From Kapaibacterium sp044224925 (GTDB taxonomy: Bacteria; Bacteroidota; Ignavibacteria; Kapaibacteriales; Kapaibacteriaceae), in the NCBI GenBank assembly GCA_044224925.1, contig JBGAJM010000001.1, positions 248,001-312,000 on the forward strand: a stretch of DNA of 64,000 bases, read 5' to 3'. The notes under the pieces were generated by a model that saw only the letters and a program-made list of their open reading frames with translations, searched no databases and had not been told where the DNA came from. The translations under genes and the position numbers were made by a program. Shown here piece by piece: positions 42,198 through 50,271 of the stretch (within the stretch, counting starts at the first letter, position 1; each line of letters opens with the position of its first letter).

Positions 42198-45100
42198 TCA
42201 TATTCTTGATTGGATTCTTGATTCTTGATCATTGATTGAATTCTTGATCATGTATTCTGTATTCCGTTTTCCCATTTCCATTTCATCCGTTCCGCCATAC
42301 ATCGCGGGATGACCGTAGTAGCCGCCGATGACGCCGGTGAGGGGACGGACGTCGGTGACGACGATGCCGCGCCAGTTGTTGACGGCGTGGACCTTGCCGC
42401 GGATGATGAGCGAGGCCTTGCGGAGGTGTTGTGAGAATTGCTCGCGTGCCTCGGGTTGGACGACGCATTGGACGAATCCGGTCTCGTCTTCAAGGGTCAC
42501 GAAGAGAACGCCGTGCGCCGTGGGTGGACTTTGACGCAAGATCACAATGCCGCCGATGGTGATCTCCTTCACCGTCGAGCGAAACGCCGTTGCAATGGTG
42601 CGAACTTCCATGTCGTTGAGGGCACGTCGATACAACGTCATCGGATGCAGACGCGCAGCACGATGCGTCATGTAGTCATAGGCCAAGCGTTCTTGCGCAC
42701 GCAGCGTCGGAAGATGCGGCACGTCGTCGTCCATTACGAGTGGCAGATCGAAGACAGATGTCTGCGCCTCGAAGTCGAGAGAAGGTCGTGCCTTGCGCTT
42801 GAGGGCCACACCCACTTCCCACATCGCTGTGCGAGAATCGCGAGCCAGTCCGTCGAGCGCACCGCTGAGCGCAATGGCCGAGGCCACGTCGACGTCGAGG
42901 TCGACACGACGGATGAGATCTTCCGTCGACGTGAACGGTCCCATGAGTCGAGCCCAGAGAATGGAACGGGCCAAATCCTCGGTGCATCCCTTGATCGACG
43001 TGAGCGGCTTGCGAATGGCCAGTGCTCCGGTGGAAGAATGCGCAAGCTCATACCGGAACCACGATGCATTGATGTCGGGCAACAAGACCTCCACACCACA
43101 CCGCCGTGCCTCCTCTTCCAACGTCATCAGATTGTAGAAGCCCGGTCGATGCTGCATGAAGGCGGCCAGGTAGGCGGCAGGGTGGTAGTGTTTGAGCCAT
43201 GCCGACTGATAGACGATCTTGGCAAAGGCAGCGGCGTGGGACCGACAGAAACCGTAGCCAACGAAGTGCGAGACCTTGTCATACACAGCCTCTGCAGCCG
43301 CAAGGTCAACGCCACGTTGCATGGCCCCGCGGATGAATCGCTCGCGCATGATGGCAAGCGCCTTGAGATCGCGATTCTTCGACACCAAGGCACGAAAGTC
43401 GTCGGCATCCTGCAACGACATGCCGGCGAACTTGTGTGCGATCTCAAGCACTTGTTCCTGAAAGAGCACAATGCCAAGCGTGTCACGAAGGATCGGTTCA
43501 AGATCGGGATGGAGATACTGCACCGGTTCCTGTCCGCGTCGCCGACGCACATACGGATTCACCATGCCGCCTTGCAATGGCCCCGGACGGAAGAGCGCCA
43601 CCTCGCTGACGAGATCGTCGAAACAGTCCGGTTGATGCTGTGCGAGCAGATGCATCTGTCCTTGCGATTCGATCTGGAACACACCAAGCGTGCGTCCATC
43701 CTTGATCATCTGGAACACATGCGGATCGTCAAGCGAGAGTTCGTCCACATCGGGTCGGTGCCCTTCATAGCGCTCAATGAGCTCCAGCGTTTCGCTGATA
43801 CAGGCCAGCATGCGAAGGCCGAGCACGTCGAACTTCACAAGCCCCATGGCCTCGACATCATCTTTGTCGAACTGTACCACCGTCACACCATTGGCAGAGA
43901 CCTGCACGGGCGTGAGCGTGGTGAGCGGACGTGCCGAGAGGATCATGCCGCCGGAGTGCAGTCCGAGATGACGTGGTCGATCGAGCATGCGCTCGACCAC
44001 ATGCAGGAGTGTTTGCAAGAGCGGTGACGGACCGACCACCGTTGCAAGCTCTTCGGCATAATCGGCAATGGGTTTGTTGGTGTAGCCGGGCACGGCCTTC
44101 GACATGGCATTCACCACCTCCATGGGCCATCCCAAGGCCTTGGCCGCATCGCGCACGGCCATGCGTAGGCGATACGTGATCAACGTTCCCGTCATCGCCG
44201 TTTGCTCCGGACCGAAGCGCTCTTCCATCCATGTGATCACTTCGTTGCGTCGGTCGCTATCAAAGTCAACATCGATATCGGGCGTCCCTTTCCGTCCCCG
44301 ATGCAGGAAGCGTTCGAACAACAGATGATGTCGTATCGGATCGACACCCGTGATCCCCAACAAGTAGGCCACAATGGAGTTCGCAGCGGAGCCACGACCC
44401 GAACATCGTATTCCTTGCCGCCGTGCCTCCTGCGTTACCTCGTGGACGACGAGAAAGAAATCTGCAAGTGCGAGATCGCAGATCACCGTCAACTCATGCT
44501 CCAACAGATCTGCTGCATACTCGACGTTCTCCGCATCGTTGGCATAGCGTTTCGTGAACGCCGCATTGCATAACGCGCGCAACACATCATCGGCCTTCAC
44601 ACCCTCCGGAAGTCGTGCGCCCGGCGGCGTGATATGGTCCGGCAGAATATCGTAGCTGCAGGCATCGGCAATGCGCGCCATGGTGGCAAAGGCCTGCGGG
44701 TAGGGCAGCAGGGAGGAGAGGTCACGGTAGCTGCGCAGACATTGCTGGTCGTTCACCGGACGTGCCGTGTGATGATCGAAGATGGTGATGCCTTCGCGCG
44801 TGCACGTCATCACGTCGTAGATCATGTAGTCGTCCGCCGTTGCATAGCGTACATCACCACCGATGCATACATCGATCTGCATGGCGGCACCCATGGCCAC
44901 CATACGTTCTGCGATGGCCCCGTCGCGTGGACGTCGATGATGTAGCAGTTCGATCACTACATCGGATCCGTACACCGATCGCAAGGCCTGCAGCCATTGC
45001 TGTGCGGCATCGTGGTCGCGCGCATGCATGTGCTGCCAGTAGCGACCTTCACGACCTCCGGTCAGACAGATCAGATCGTCGCGATACTGCGCGCAATCGT

Positions 45101-45419
45101 CGAGCGTGACCTGCGGATCGGACCGATCGCGCTGATGTGCAACGGTGAGCAGGGAACACAACGATGTGTATCCGCGCATCGATCGGGCGATCAGTACGAT
45201 CGGTGCTCCCTCGACGGTCACCTCTGCACCGATGATGGGCTTCAGGTCATACGTTGCACATGCGCGTTGCAGGCGCACGGCGCCGTAGACGCCCATGCGA
45301 TCCGTCAGTCCCACGAAGCTATGCCCAAGCGCATGTGCTCGAGCGGCAAGCTCGTCGGGCGACGAAGCACCGGCAAGAAAGGAGAAGTGCGACCGCGTAT
45401 GGAGCGAGCCGTAATGCAT
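42198..45419 (-). CDS. dnaE2: Error-prone DNA polymerase III alpha, DnaE2/ImuC
   Basis: A 1,073-residue C-family polymerase for translesion synthesis. The PHP domain opens HTRSHFSFLAGASSPDELAA. The catalytic palm has GTPDIDVDFDSDRRNEVI with the acidic residues. The HhH and OB-fold regions follow (LRQSPPTAHGVLFVTLEDET near 1000). Length, and location with imuB, favour DnaE2 over the replicative DnaE1. The last roughly 15 residues (NSINDQESRIQSRI) are encoded by the ATTCTTGAT repeat and are probably a recent addition. It is the last gene of the S24 repressor-imuB-DUF6504-dnaE2 unit, 12 bp after the preceding stop. Confidence 0.94.
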   Translation of the reverse strand: MHYGSLHTRSHFSFLAGASSPDELAARAHALGHSFVGLTDRMGVYGAVRLQRACATYDLKPIIGAEVTVEGAPIVLIARSMRGYTSLCSLLTVAHQRDRSDPQVTLDDCAQYRDDLICLTGGREGRYWQHMHARDHDAAQQWLQALRSVYGSDVVIELLHHRRPRDGAIAERMVAMGAAMQIDVCIGGDVRYATADDYMIYDVMTCTREGITIFDHHTARPVNDQQCLRSYRDLSSLLPYPQAFATMARIADACSYDILPDHITPPGARLPEGVKADDVLRALCNAAFTKRYANDAENVEYAADLLEHELTVICDLALADFFLVVHEVTQEARRQGIRCSGRGSAANSIVAYLLGITGVDPIRHHLLFERFLHRGRKGTPDIDVDFDSDRRNEVITWMEERFGPEQTAMTGTLITYRLRMAVRDAAKALGWPMEVVNAMSKAVPGYTNKPIADYAEELATVVGPSPLLQTLLHVVERMLDRPRHLGLHSGGMILSARPLTTLTPVQVSANGVTVVQFDKDDVEAMGLVKFDVLGLRMLACISETLELIERYEGHRPDVDELSLDDPHVFQMIKDGRTLGVFQIESQGQMHLLAQHQPDCFDDLVSEVALFRPGPLQGGMVNPYVRRRRGQEPVQYLHPDLEPILRDTLGIVLFQEQVLEIAHKFAGMSLQDADDFRALVSKNRDLKALAIMRERFIRGAMQRGVDLAAAEAVYDKVSHFVGYGFCRSHAAAFAKIVYQSAWLKHYHPAAYLAAFMQHRPGFYNLMTLEEEARRCGVEVLLPDINASWFRYELAHSSTGALAIRKPLTSIKGCTEDLARSILWARLMGPFTSTEDLIRRVDLDVDVASAIALSGALDGLARDSRTAMWEVGVALKRKARPSLDFEAQTSVFDLPLVMDDDVPHLPTLRAQERLAYDYMTHRAARLHPMTLYRRALNDMEVRTIATAFRSTVKEITIGGIVILRQSPPTAHGVLFVTLEDETGFVQCVVQPEAREQFSQHLRKASLIIRGKVHAVNNWRGIVVTDVRPLTGVIGGYYGHPAMYGGTDEMEMGKRNTEYMIKNSINDQESRIQSRI
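42202..42248 (+). repeat. ATTCTTGAT repeats overlapping the dnaE2 3' end
   Basis: ATTCTTGAT occurs at 42202, 42214, 42221 and 42240. The repeats encode the last residues of DnaE2 on the minus strand. Confidence 0.85.
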
Positions 45420-45431
45420 GTGTGTGGTGTG

Positions 45432-45665
45432 CTAGTCGAAGAGTCGAGAGAGGGTCCATCCGTTCGCCGTCCGATACACTTCCATCACGCCATTCGTTGT
45501 CTCGAGGAGCATGTATTCGCGCGCTTCATCGGCCGACCACCAGGCCGTGCGCGACGTCCACGTTTCCAGGATGTGCTCCACGGCATACACGCCGCCACGC
45601 CAGCACACAAGCGTTGGTCGGTCGTTCTTGCATTGCACGTCGATCTGATCCAGAAAGAGCTTCAT
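45432..45665 (-). CDS. Small DUF6504-like protein of the imuB-dnaE2 cassette
   Basis: A 77-residue protein, MKLFLDQIDVQCKNDRPTLV, then WRGGVYAVEHILETW and MEVYRTANGWTLSRLFD. The tryptophan-rich beta pattern fits DUF6504, a small protein commonly encoded between imuB and dnaE2. The ATG at 45665 overlaps the imuB stop by 4 bp, which decides the start; a longer upstream frame would run through imuB. Its molecular role in the mutasome is not known. Confidence 0.75.
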   Translation of the reverse strand: MKLFLDQIDVQCKNDRPTLVCWRGGVYAVEHILETWTSRTAWWSADEAREYMLLETTNGVMEVYRTANGWTLSRLFD

Positions 45666-46798
45666 CGTTGCCAGTGCGTCAGCGCGAACGTGTGCTCGGG
45701 CAGATAGGCATCGGGCGTGTGGCGCTCGATGCGCAGCACGGCATGCGGAAAACGTCGGTAGACGTGTGCGGCCACGTCGTTCAGCGATGCACGCTGTGCG
45801 AACAAGGAGGTCTGCTCCACGAGCGGCGTCATCAGTCCCTTCAGCACCAGCTCGATCCCATACCACCACTGATGCGCCGAGAGGATCTGCCGAAGGAGGA
45901 TCGTGCCGACGGTGCGGATCGATGATGCCGACGTTGTTGGTTCCTTGAGGATGCGCGTTGCGCGTTGCACAACAACGTCGGCATTGTTCCTGGCGCGCAC
46001 TTCGATCACCGACGTCCGTCGGCCCTGCAACAACTGTGCTGCCTGATCAGCCATAAGGAGTAGGAGGGGCTCCAAGATGGATGGCTCACGTTGTGCTTCA
46101 TCGAACTGCTGCACCACATCGATCGACGGTGGGGGGGTATAGAAGGGGAGGTCCGTCCGGACAGGAAGTTGTTTCAACAGAGCATACAGTCGGCGTCCCT
46201 CCTCACCGAACTGCACATGAAGATGTCGTTCGGAAAGGAGACGGAGATGGGCAAGGGTGGCAAGGCCAAAGAGTTCGAGTCGCTCCACCGTAGCATCATC
46301 CACGTGCAGCTCTCGCAGCAGTGCTACGGGCCACTCTGCAAGGAAGCGTGCTTCATCGTCGTCGTGCACATACGTCATCGTGGACGGACGTGAACGCACG
46401 GCAGCAAGCAGGGCAAGCGTGCGTGTACGCGCAATGCCGGCCTGCGCCAGGGTCTGCTCCAGCACCGTGGCAATGCGCTCGCGGTTGTCCACGGCACAGT
46501 AGGCCTCGCCGATACGCGGACTGGTGAGGAGTGGCGTACTGCTGTACAACATGTCCATCACCGTTTCCCATACGGCGAGTTCGCGTGCATGATCGCGTTC
46601 GGTGATCACGGCATCGCTCACAAGGGCACGCGCTCTGTTGATGGACATGCCCACGGTGATACCGCAGGCCGTGCCATCGGGAGTGGTGGCCATCACACGA
46701 CCGTTGGCCTCGACGAACACCATGCGCTGTGTGTTCAGCGCAAAGCGGGCAGCAAGGGCAGGATAGTGCGGGAAGTGAAGACAGCAAATGGTGTACAC
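45662..46798 (-). CDS. imuB: Y-family polymerase-like protein ImuB
   Basis: A 378-residue protein related to DinB/UmuC but without clear catalytic carboxylates: the opening TICCLHFPHYPALAARFAL replaces the usual D-M-D motif. GITVGMSINRARAL and GEAYCAVDNRERIATVLEQ are fingers/palm remnants; the little-finger region lies at about 235-350. ImuB acts as the adaptor that brings DnaE2 to the sliding clamp. The GTG at 46798 starts 16 nt after the repressor stop; an ATG further upstream would overlap the repressor by 35 bp and is rejected. Confidence 0.88.
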   Translation of the reverse strand: MYTICCLHFPHYPALAARFALNTQRMVFVEANGRVMATTPDGTACGITVGMSINRARALVSDAVITERDHARELAVWETVMDMLYSSTPLLTSPRIGEAYCAVDNRERIATVLEQTLAQAGIARTRTLALLAAVRSRPSTMTYVHDDDEARFLAEWPVALLRELHVDDATVERLELFGLATLAHLRLLSERHLHVQFGEEGRRLYALLKQLPVRTDLPFYTPPPSIDVVQQFDEAQREPSILEPLLLLMADQAAQLLQGRRTSVIEVRARNNADVVVQRATRILKEPTTSASSIRTVGTILLRQILSAHQWWYGIELVLKGLMTPLVEQTSLFAQRASLNDVAAHVYRRFPHAVLRIERHTPDAYLPEHTFALTHWQR

Positions 46799-46814
46799 GG
46801 TACGAAGCCTCGAT

Positions 46815-47516
46815 TCAGAATGCCTTGATGCAGGAACGTACCACGCCAACGATGCGAAAATCCATGTCGGCTGTTATGGCAATGTCCTTATAGCGTTTGT
46901 TCTCTGCGCGCAGCACCGGACGTCCGTTCCGCTGCATATAGCGCTTCACCGTCAGTTCTCCGAACACCTTGGCGATCACCACTTGTCCGGGCTTGGGATC
47001 CACAGCACAGTCCACGATGAGCGTATCACCATTCGAAATGCCGGCATCCGTCATCGAGTCGCCCACCACGCGAATGAAGTAGGTCTGCTCGGGATGTTCG
47101 AGTAGCATCTCGGCCAGATCGATCTCGCGCTCGATGGTATCGTCCGATGCCGTTGGCGTACCGGCGCTCACGCCGATGCTCAGCATGGGAATGCGCACGC
47201 CCATGTTGATGGGGCGCTGCTTCAGGTCCGTGACGATGCGCTGCATCGCCCCCAGATGATGCTCCAGCTCAACGGTCGGCTCCTGCCGCTGCCGTGCCGC
47301 CTTCTGTGGCCCTTCCCCCGTCAGCATCCAGCCCGCCGAGATACCGTGCCGCTCCAGGTAGGCCAGAGCGGTCTGGGGGACGGAGGTGCGGCCGTTCTCC
47401 CACGAGTAGACGGTGTTCTCTTTCACGGAGAGGGTCCGTGCATAGTCGGCCACGGACATCTTCAGTATCGTTTCACGTACCGTCCGGTGCCGTTGTCCGA
47501 TCGCTGCCTTCGACAT
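46815..47516 (-). CDS. LexA-like XRE-S24 repressor of the mutagenesis cassette
   Basis: A 233-residue self-cleaving repressor. An N-terminal XRE helix-turn-helix is at about 20-60 (MSVADYARTLSVKENTVYSW). The cleavage site is A118-G119 (SIGVSAGTPT). The S24 dyad is S154 in VVGDSMTDAG and K191 in GELTVKRY. The HTH type is like phage repressors rather than canonical LexA. Its position at the head of imuB-DUF6504-dnaE2 and the two palindromes just upstream indicate autoregulated SOS control. RecA is not in the window. Confidence 0.9.
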   Translation of the reverse strand: MSKAAIGQRHRTVRETILKMSVADYARTLSVKENTVYSWENGRTSVPQTALAYLERHGISAGWMLTGEGPQKAARQRQEPTVELEHHLGAMQRIVTDLKQRPINMGVRIPMLSIGVSAGTPTASDDTIEREIDLAEMLLEHPEQTYFIRVVGDSMTDAGISNGDTLIVDCAVDPKPGQVVIAKVFGELTVKRYMQRNGRPVLRAENKRYKDIAITADMDFRIVGVVRSCIKAF

Positions 47517-47523
47517 GGCGAAT

Positions 47524-47560
47524 CCTACAAATTGTGGAGTACAAGTCTACAAAATGTAGG
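47524..47560 (-). promoter_or_regulatory. Two operator-like palindromes before the S24 repressor
   Basis: CTACAAATTGTGG (47525-47537) and CTACAAAATGTAG (47547-47559) share the form CTACA-N3-TGTRG. Their starts are 22 bp apart, two helical turns. The near copy starts 9 bp from the repressor ATG. They are the likely operators of the repressor. Confidence 0.65.
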
Positions 47561-47572
47561 GATGAGAAGCAA

Positions 47573-47655
47573 GTGACAAGTGACGAGTGACGAGTGACGA
47601 GTAGAGTTACAAGTGACAAGTGACGAGTGACAAGTGGGGAGTGACAAGTGGGGAG
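47573..47655 (+). repeat. Heptamer tandem repeat (GTGACRA)n
   Basis: Units GTGACAA and GTGACGA run from 47573, are interrupted at about 47601, resume, then degenerate to GTGGGGA. Same unit as at 24874. It lies in the 305-bp gene-free stretch 47517-47821 between the repressor and the WapI-like gene; the remainder, 47656-47821, shows no recognisable element. Confidence 0.88.
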
Positions 47656-47821
47656 GCCGCTGTGGTGCGTTGTAGTTGCTACCCCCGCTCATGCTTTGCT
47701 GGATATTCCTCCTCCCGATCGTACCGATGTTCGCCACGTCCTTTTGCCATCTACACCCCCCATCCGTAATATGGATGGTGAAGGCCAAAGAACAGGAAAT
47801 CAAACGGGGTGGAATGCTATC

Positions 47822-48334
47822 ATGATCTTTACAGGAGTAGACAACCAGACCGTTGAGTTGAACATACTCAACTACCAATTTCCCGATACGAATGACAGAC
47901 ACTGGGATGGCAACTGGCTGAATGTATATCTACATGTGAACAGTAACGTCGGGAATTGGGAGACCGTTGACCCCTCGATGACGACTTGGGAGTTACAAGA
48001 GTTGATAGACTGGTTTGACACGCTCTCAAGAAACGCACGAACTACATACAACGACATGAGTTTTCTTGAACCCAATCTATCATTTGAGCTTCTCAACGAC
48101 TTCACTGCAGATAGAAAGATCATCAGAGTGAGATTTGACCTTGAATCTCGACCACCATTTGCACTGAGAGACATTGAGTACTTCGTTGACATTGATGCCG
48201 ACAATGCTGAGTTGCAAAGAATAGCGAATGGCTTAAGAAACGAGTTGAACAAGTATCCGGTGAGAAAGCCAGCCCCATACACAGCATCGCCAAAAGCAGA
48301 GCGTTCGTGGTGGCAGAGACTTTTCGGCTCTTAG
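47822..48334 (+). CDS. WapI-family-like immunity protein
   Basis: A 170-residue protein: MIFTGVDNQTVELNILNYQF, then WDGNWLNVYLHVNSN and MTTWELQELIDWFDTLSR. This resembles the WapI-type immunity family, which neutralises WapA/CDI-like toxins. The match is by pattern. The frame is open further upstream to 47648, with another ATG at 47771, so the start is uncertain. A+T-rich. The end is basic (KAERSWWQRLFGS). No toxin gene is adjacent; a decayed T9SS sorting domain follows. Confidence 0.65.
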   Translation: MIFTGVDNQTVELNILNYQFPDTNDRHWDGNWLNVYLHVNSNVGNWETVDPSMTTWELQELIDWFDTLSRNARTTYNDMSFLEPNLSFELLNDFTADRKIIRVRFDLESRPPFALRDIEYFVDIDADNAELQRIANGLRNELNKYPVRKPAPYTASPKAERSWWQRLFGS

Positions 48335-48353
48335 GTAACAAGTCATGAGCATT

Positions 48354-48378
48354 GCGTCGGCGGCAACGCAGCTGACGC
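48354..48378 (+). other. Imperfect hairpin after the WapI-like gene
   Basis: GCGTCGGC (48354-48361) pairs with GCTGACGC (48371-48378), one mismatch, across a 9-nt loop. No T-tract, so not a clear terminator. Confidence 0.4.
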
Positions 48379-48507
48379 TAAGTCGTTCATTGCAGTGCAG
48401 TATCCTCGGCAGACATGCCTCGTACGAATTCAGCAAGGCGCGCTCACCAGCTCACAAGGTACTTCTGTGCGACTGATAGCATTCATTGTACACTTCATGA
48501 GAATTCC

Positions 48508-48765
48508 ATGATCCGTTCATTACTTCTCAGTGCGATTCAGGTCTCCATTCAAATGCCCGAAGGCGATCGTTCGAACGTATTGGAATACACCCTGATGAAT
48601 GCTCTCGGCGACACCGTACTATCTGGGTCCGTACAATAGCAGGATCGTGCACCCACAACGTATCAATTCCCGGAACATCTGACACAAGGCGCCTATAGCC
48701 TGGTGATGCGCAGTGGTAGAATGGTGCATCGCAGCCGCTTGGTCATCGTGCATCGTGGTCAGTAA
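48508..48765 (+). pseudogene. Remnant of a T9SS type A C-terminal sorting domain with in-frame stop
   Basis: From 48508 the frame reads LEYTLMNALGDTVLSGSVQ, then TAG at 48637-48639, then continues in the same frame TYQFPEHLTQGAYSLVMRSG and RLVIVHRGQ to TAA at 48763-48765. The two parts together make a complete type A sorting domain: a Y-x-L-x-N-x-L-G strand, an L-x-x-G-x-Y-x-L strand and a final hydrophobic strand. No passenger domain is found upstream; 48335-48507 holds no gene. The most economical reading is a decayed C-terminus of a secreted protein. A sequencing error at the stop is possible. Confidence 0.7.
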
Positions 48766-48782
48766 CCATAGGCGTACCCACG

Positions 48783-49028
48783 TAGTGTCGCACTCCGTGT
48801 CGCACGCTAGTGTCGCACTCCGTGTCGCACGCTAGTGTCGCACTCCGTGTCGCACGCTAGTGTCCCACGAAGTGTCCCACGCTAGTGTCCCACGAAGTGT
48901 CCCACGCTAGTGTCCCACGAAGTGTCCCACGCTAGTGTCGCACTCCGTGTTCCACGAAGTGTCCCACTCCGTGTCGCACTCCGTGTCGCACGCCGAAGGC
49001 GTTCTTTTAGTGTCGCACGAAGTGTCGT
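48783..49028 (+). repeat. 25-bp tandem repeat array of GTGTCGCAC units (array 2)
   Basis: Seven 25-bp units start at 48783, 48808, 48833, 48858, 48883, 48908 and 48933, then degenerate to 49028. Each unit has two GTGTCSCAC halves. The core is the reverse complement of array 1. The segment 48983-49018 matches 39210-39245 inverted at 32 of 36 bases. The right end encodes the last residues of the neighbouring membrane protein. Confidence 0.93.
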
Positions 49029-50149
49029 ATCGATGCCGGTACCATCATCACCGACGCAAGTACGATAATGCTTGCAAAAGCAAGCAGCGCCTCTGCCGTA
49101 TAGGGGAGATCATGGCCGATGCTCTGTGAAAGGAGTACGAGCAACGTGCCGGTAACGCCGATGGTGTAGACGATCCACGTCATGCGTGCGATGCGCATGC
49201 CGAACCAGACACGCACTGAGACGAAGATGACGGGAGTGACGATGCCAAGGAAGACCACGTGAAAGAGAAGGATGCGCAGTGCTGGTGTGCTGACGTCATG
49301 TCCGGCATAGGCAAGGAGGGCAATGCCGAGGGCGGAAAGGGAGCGGACAATAAGAGCGCCAAGCACGACCATGATGACCATGGTCGATGTGCCGCTGAGC
49401 ACATGTAATAGTTGCGGCATCGTGCGGATGATGATCACAACAACGAAGACGATGGACGTGGCGCGCAGCGCCGCTGCCACGAGGTCCGACGTGACGAAGA
49501 AGGCGCCAACGATGCATAGAAGCGCAGGCACGATGAGCAACGGAGAGATCCGACCTTTTCCCTCTTCGATCATCCGAAGCAAGAGACCCAACGCACCAAT
49601 GATGAAGAAGCCCTCGATCTGTACCGACATGTAGAAGCGCACGCCATCGATTCCGTCAAGACCCGTGAACCACGGCATGAGCCTCGGAAGCGTTGACGTG
49701 AGCAGGGGAGCAAGCGTCGAGACAATGGCGGCAAGGGAGGCGATCTGGAGAGTGCGTCCGCTCATGGTGCCGGGAAGGGACACGATGATCGCCGCCAACA
49801 TGGTCGACGTCAAGAGTCCATGCACAGCCAGCGCAATGATGGCAGGTCCGGCATAGCCCTGAGTGACAAGGAACGTCACCGCCACCAAGGCCACCGTCTG
49901 CGATGCGATCCACAACATGCGATACCACGATCGTTGCAGCCGTTCGATGCCGAATGCCGATGGCACGATCAGCGCGAAGGATGCAAAGACCCATCCCAGG
50001 AATCCCCAGTGGGAATGAGCATGACGGAGGTGGTCGAACGAAAAGGGGAGGTCGAGGAACGGTGCGGAGCGCATGATCACACCGAGTGTGGCCGAGACCA
50101 ACAACGACAACGTCAGCAATGGCAAGAGGGTCCGTTCGCGATGTTCCAT
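49007..50149 (-). CDS. Polytopic membrane protein with HAHSHW motif
   Basis: A 380-residue protein with about ten to eleven membrane helices. Helix two contains HLRHAHSHWGFLGWVF; the His-rich H-x-H-S-H motif is found in a Bacteroidota family distantly resembling haem-copper oxidase subunit I or NnrS-like proteins. Whether it binds haem or copper is unknown. The last residues, RHFVRH, are encoded by array 2, so its true end may have been altered by repeat expansion. It diverges from tpl. Confidence 0.7.
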   Translation of the reverse strand: MEHRERTLLPLLTLSLLVSATLGVIMRSAPFLDLPFSFDHLRHAHSHWGFLGWVFASFALIVPSAFGIERLQRSWYRMLWIASQTVALVAVTFLVTQGYAGPAIIALAVHGLLTSTMLAAIIVSLPGTMSGRTLQIASLAAIVSTLAPLLTSTLPRLMPWFTGLDGIDGVRFYMSVQIEGFFIIGALGLLLRMIEEGKGRISPLLIVPALLCIVGAFFVTSDLVAAALRATSIVFVVVIIIRTMPQLLHVLSGTSTMVIMVVLGALIVRSLSALGIALLAYAGHDVSTPALRILLFHVVFLGIVTPVIFVSVRVWFGMRIARMTWIVYTIGVTGTLLVLLSQSIGHDLPYTAEALLAFASIIVLASVMMVPASIRHFVRH

Positions 50150-50197
50150 ACGTGCAATCTACGGGGCCTTGACGTGGCAATGCCGTGCGATAATTAG

Positions 50198-50224
50198 GAA
50201 TTAAGACTCCTTAGTCCGAAATTC
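50198..50224. promoter_or_regulatory. Imperfect palindrome in the spacer before tpl
   Basis: GAATT..GACT-CCTT-AGTC..AATTC lies in the 122-bp divergent spacer. Symmetry suggests an operator for the tpl-tnaA operon, but the arms are short. Confidence 0.3.
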
Positions 50225-50271
50225 GTAGCTGTTGAACATGTCATATCGAACATCACTCGAGGGAAACGACC

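Noticed and set aside
42438..44027. Long plus-strand open frame opposite dnaE2
   Set aside because: It is antisense to a confidently identified polymerase and its translation is low-complexity His/Arg/Leu-rich without any family pattern.
45666..45869. Longer N-terminus for the DUF6504-like gene
   Set aside because: The extension overlaps imuB in another frame and is Arg/Ala-rich noise; the ATG overlapping the imuB stop is preferred.
48335..48400. Integron attC-like site after the WapI-like gene
   Set aside because: The hairpin is present, but the flanking bases do not fit RYYYAAC and GTTRRRY, and the other cassette-like genes lack matching sites.
48783..49028. Array 2 as a CRISPR array
   Set aside because: The intervals between repeats are 3-4 bp and not unique; the 25-bp period is a plain tandem repeat, and there are no cas genes.
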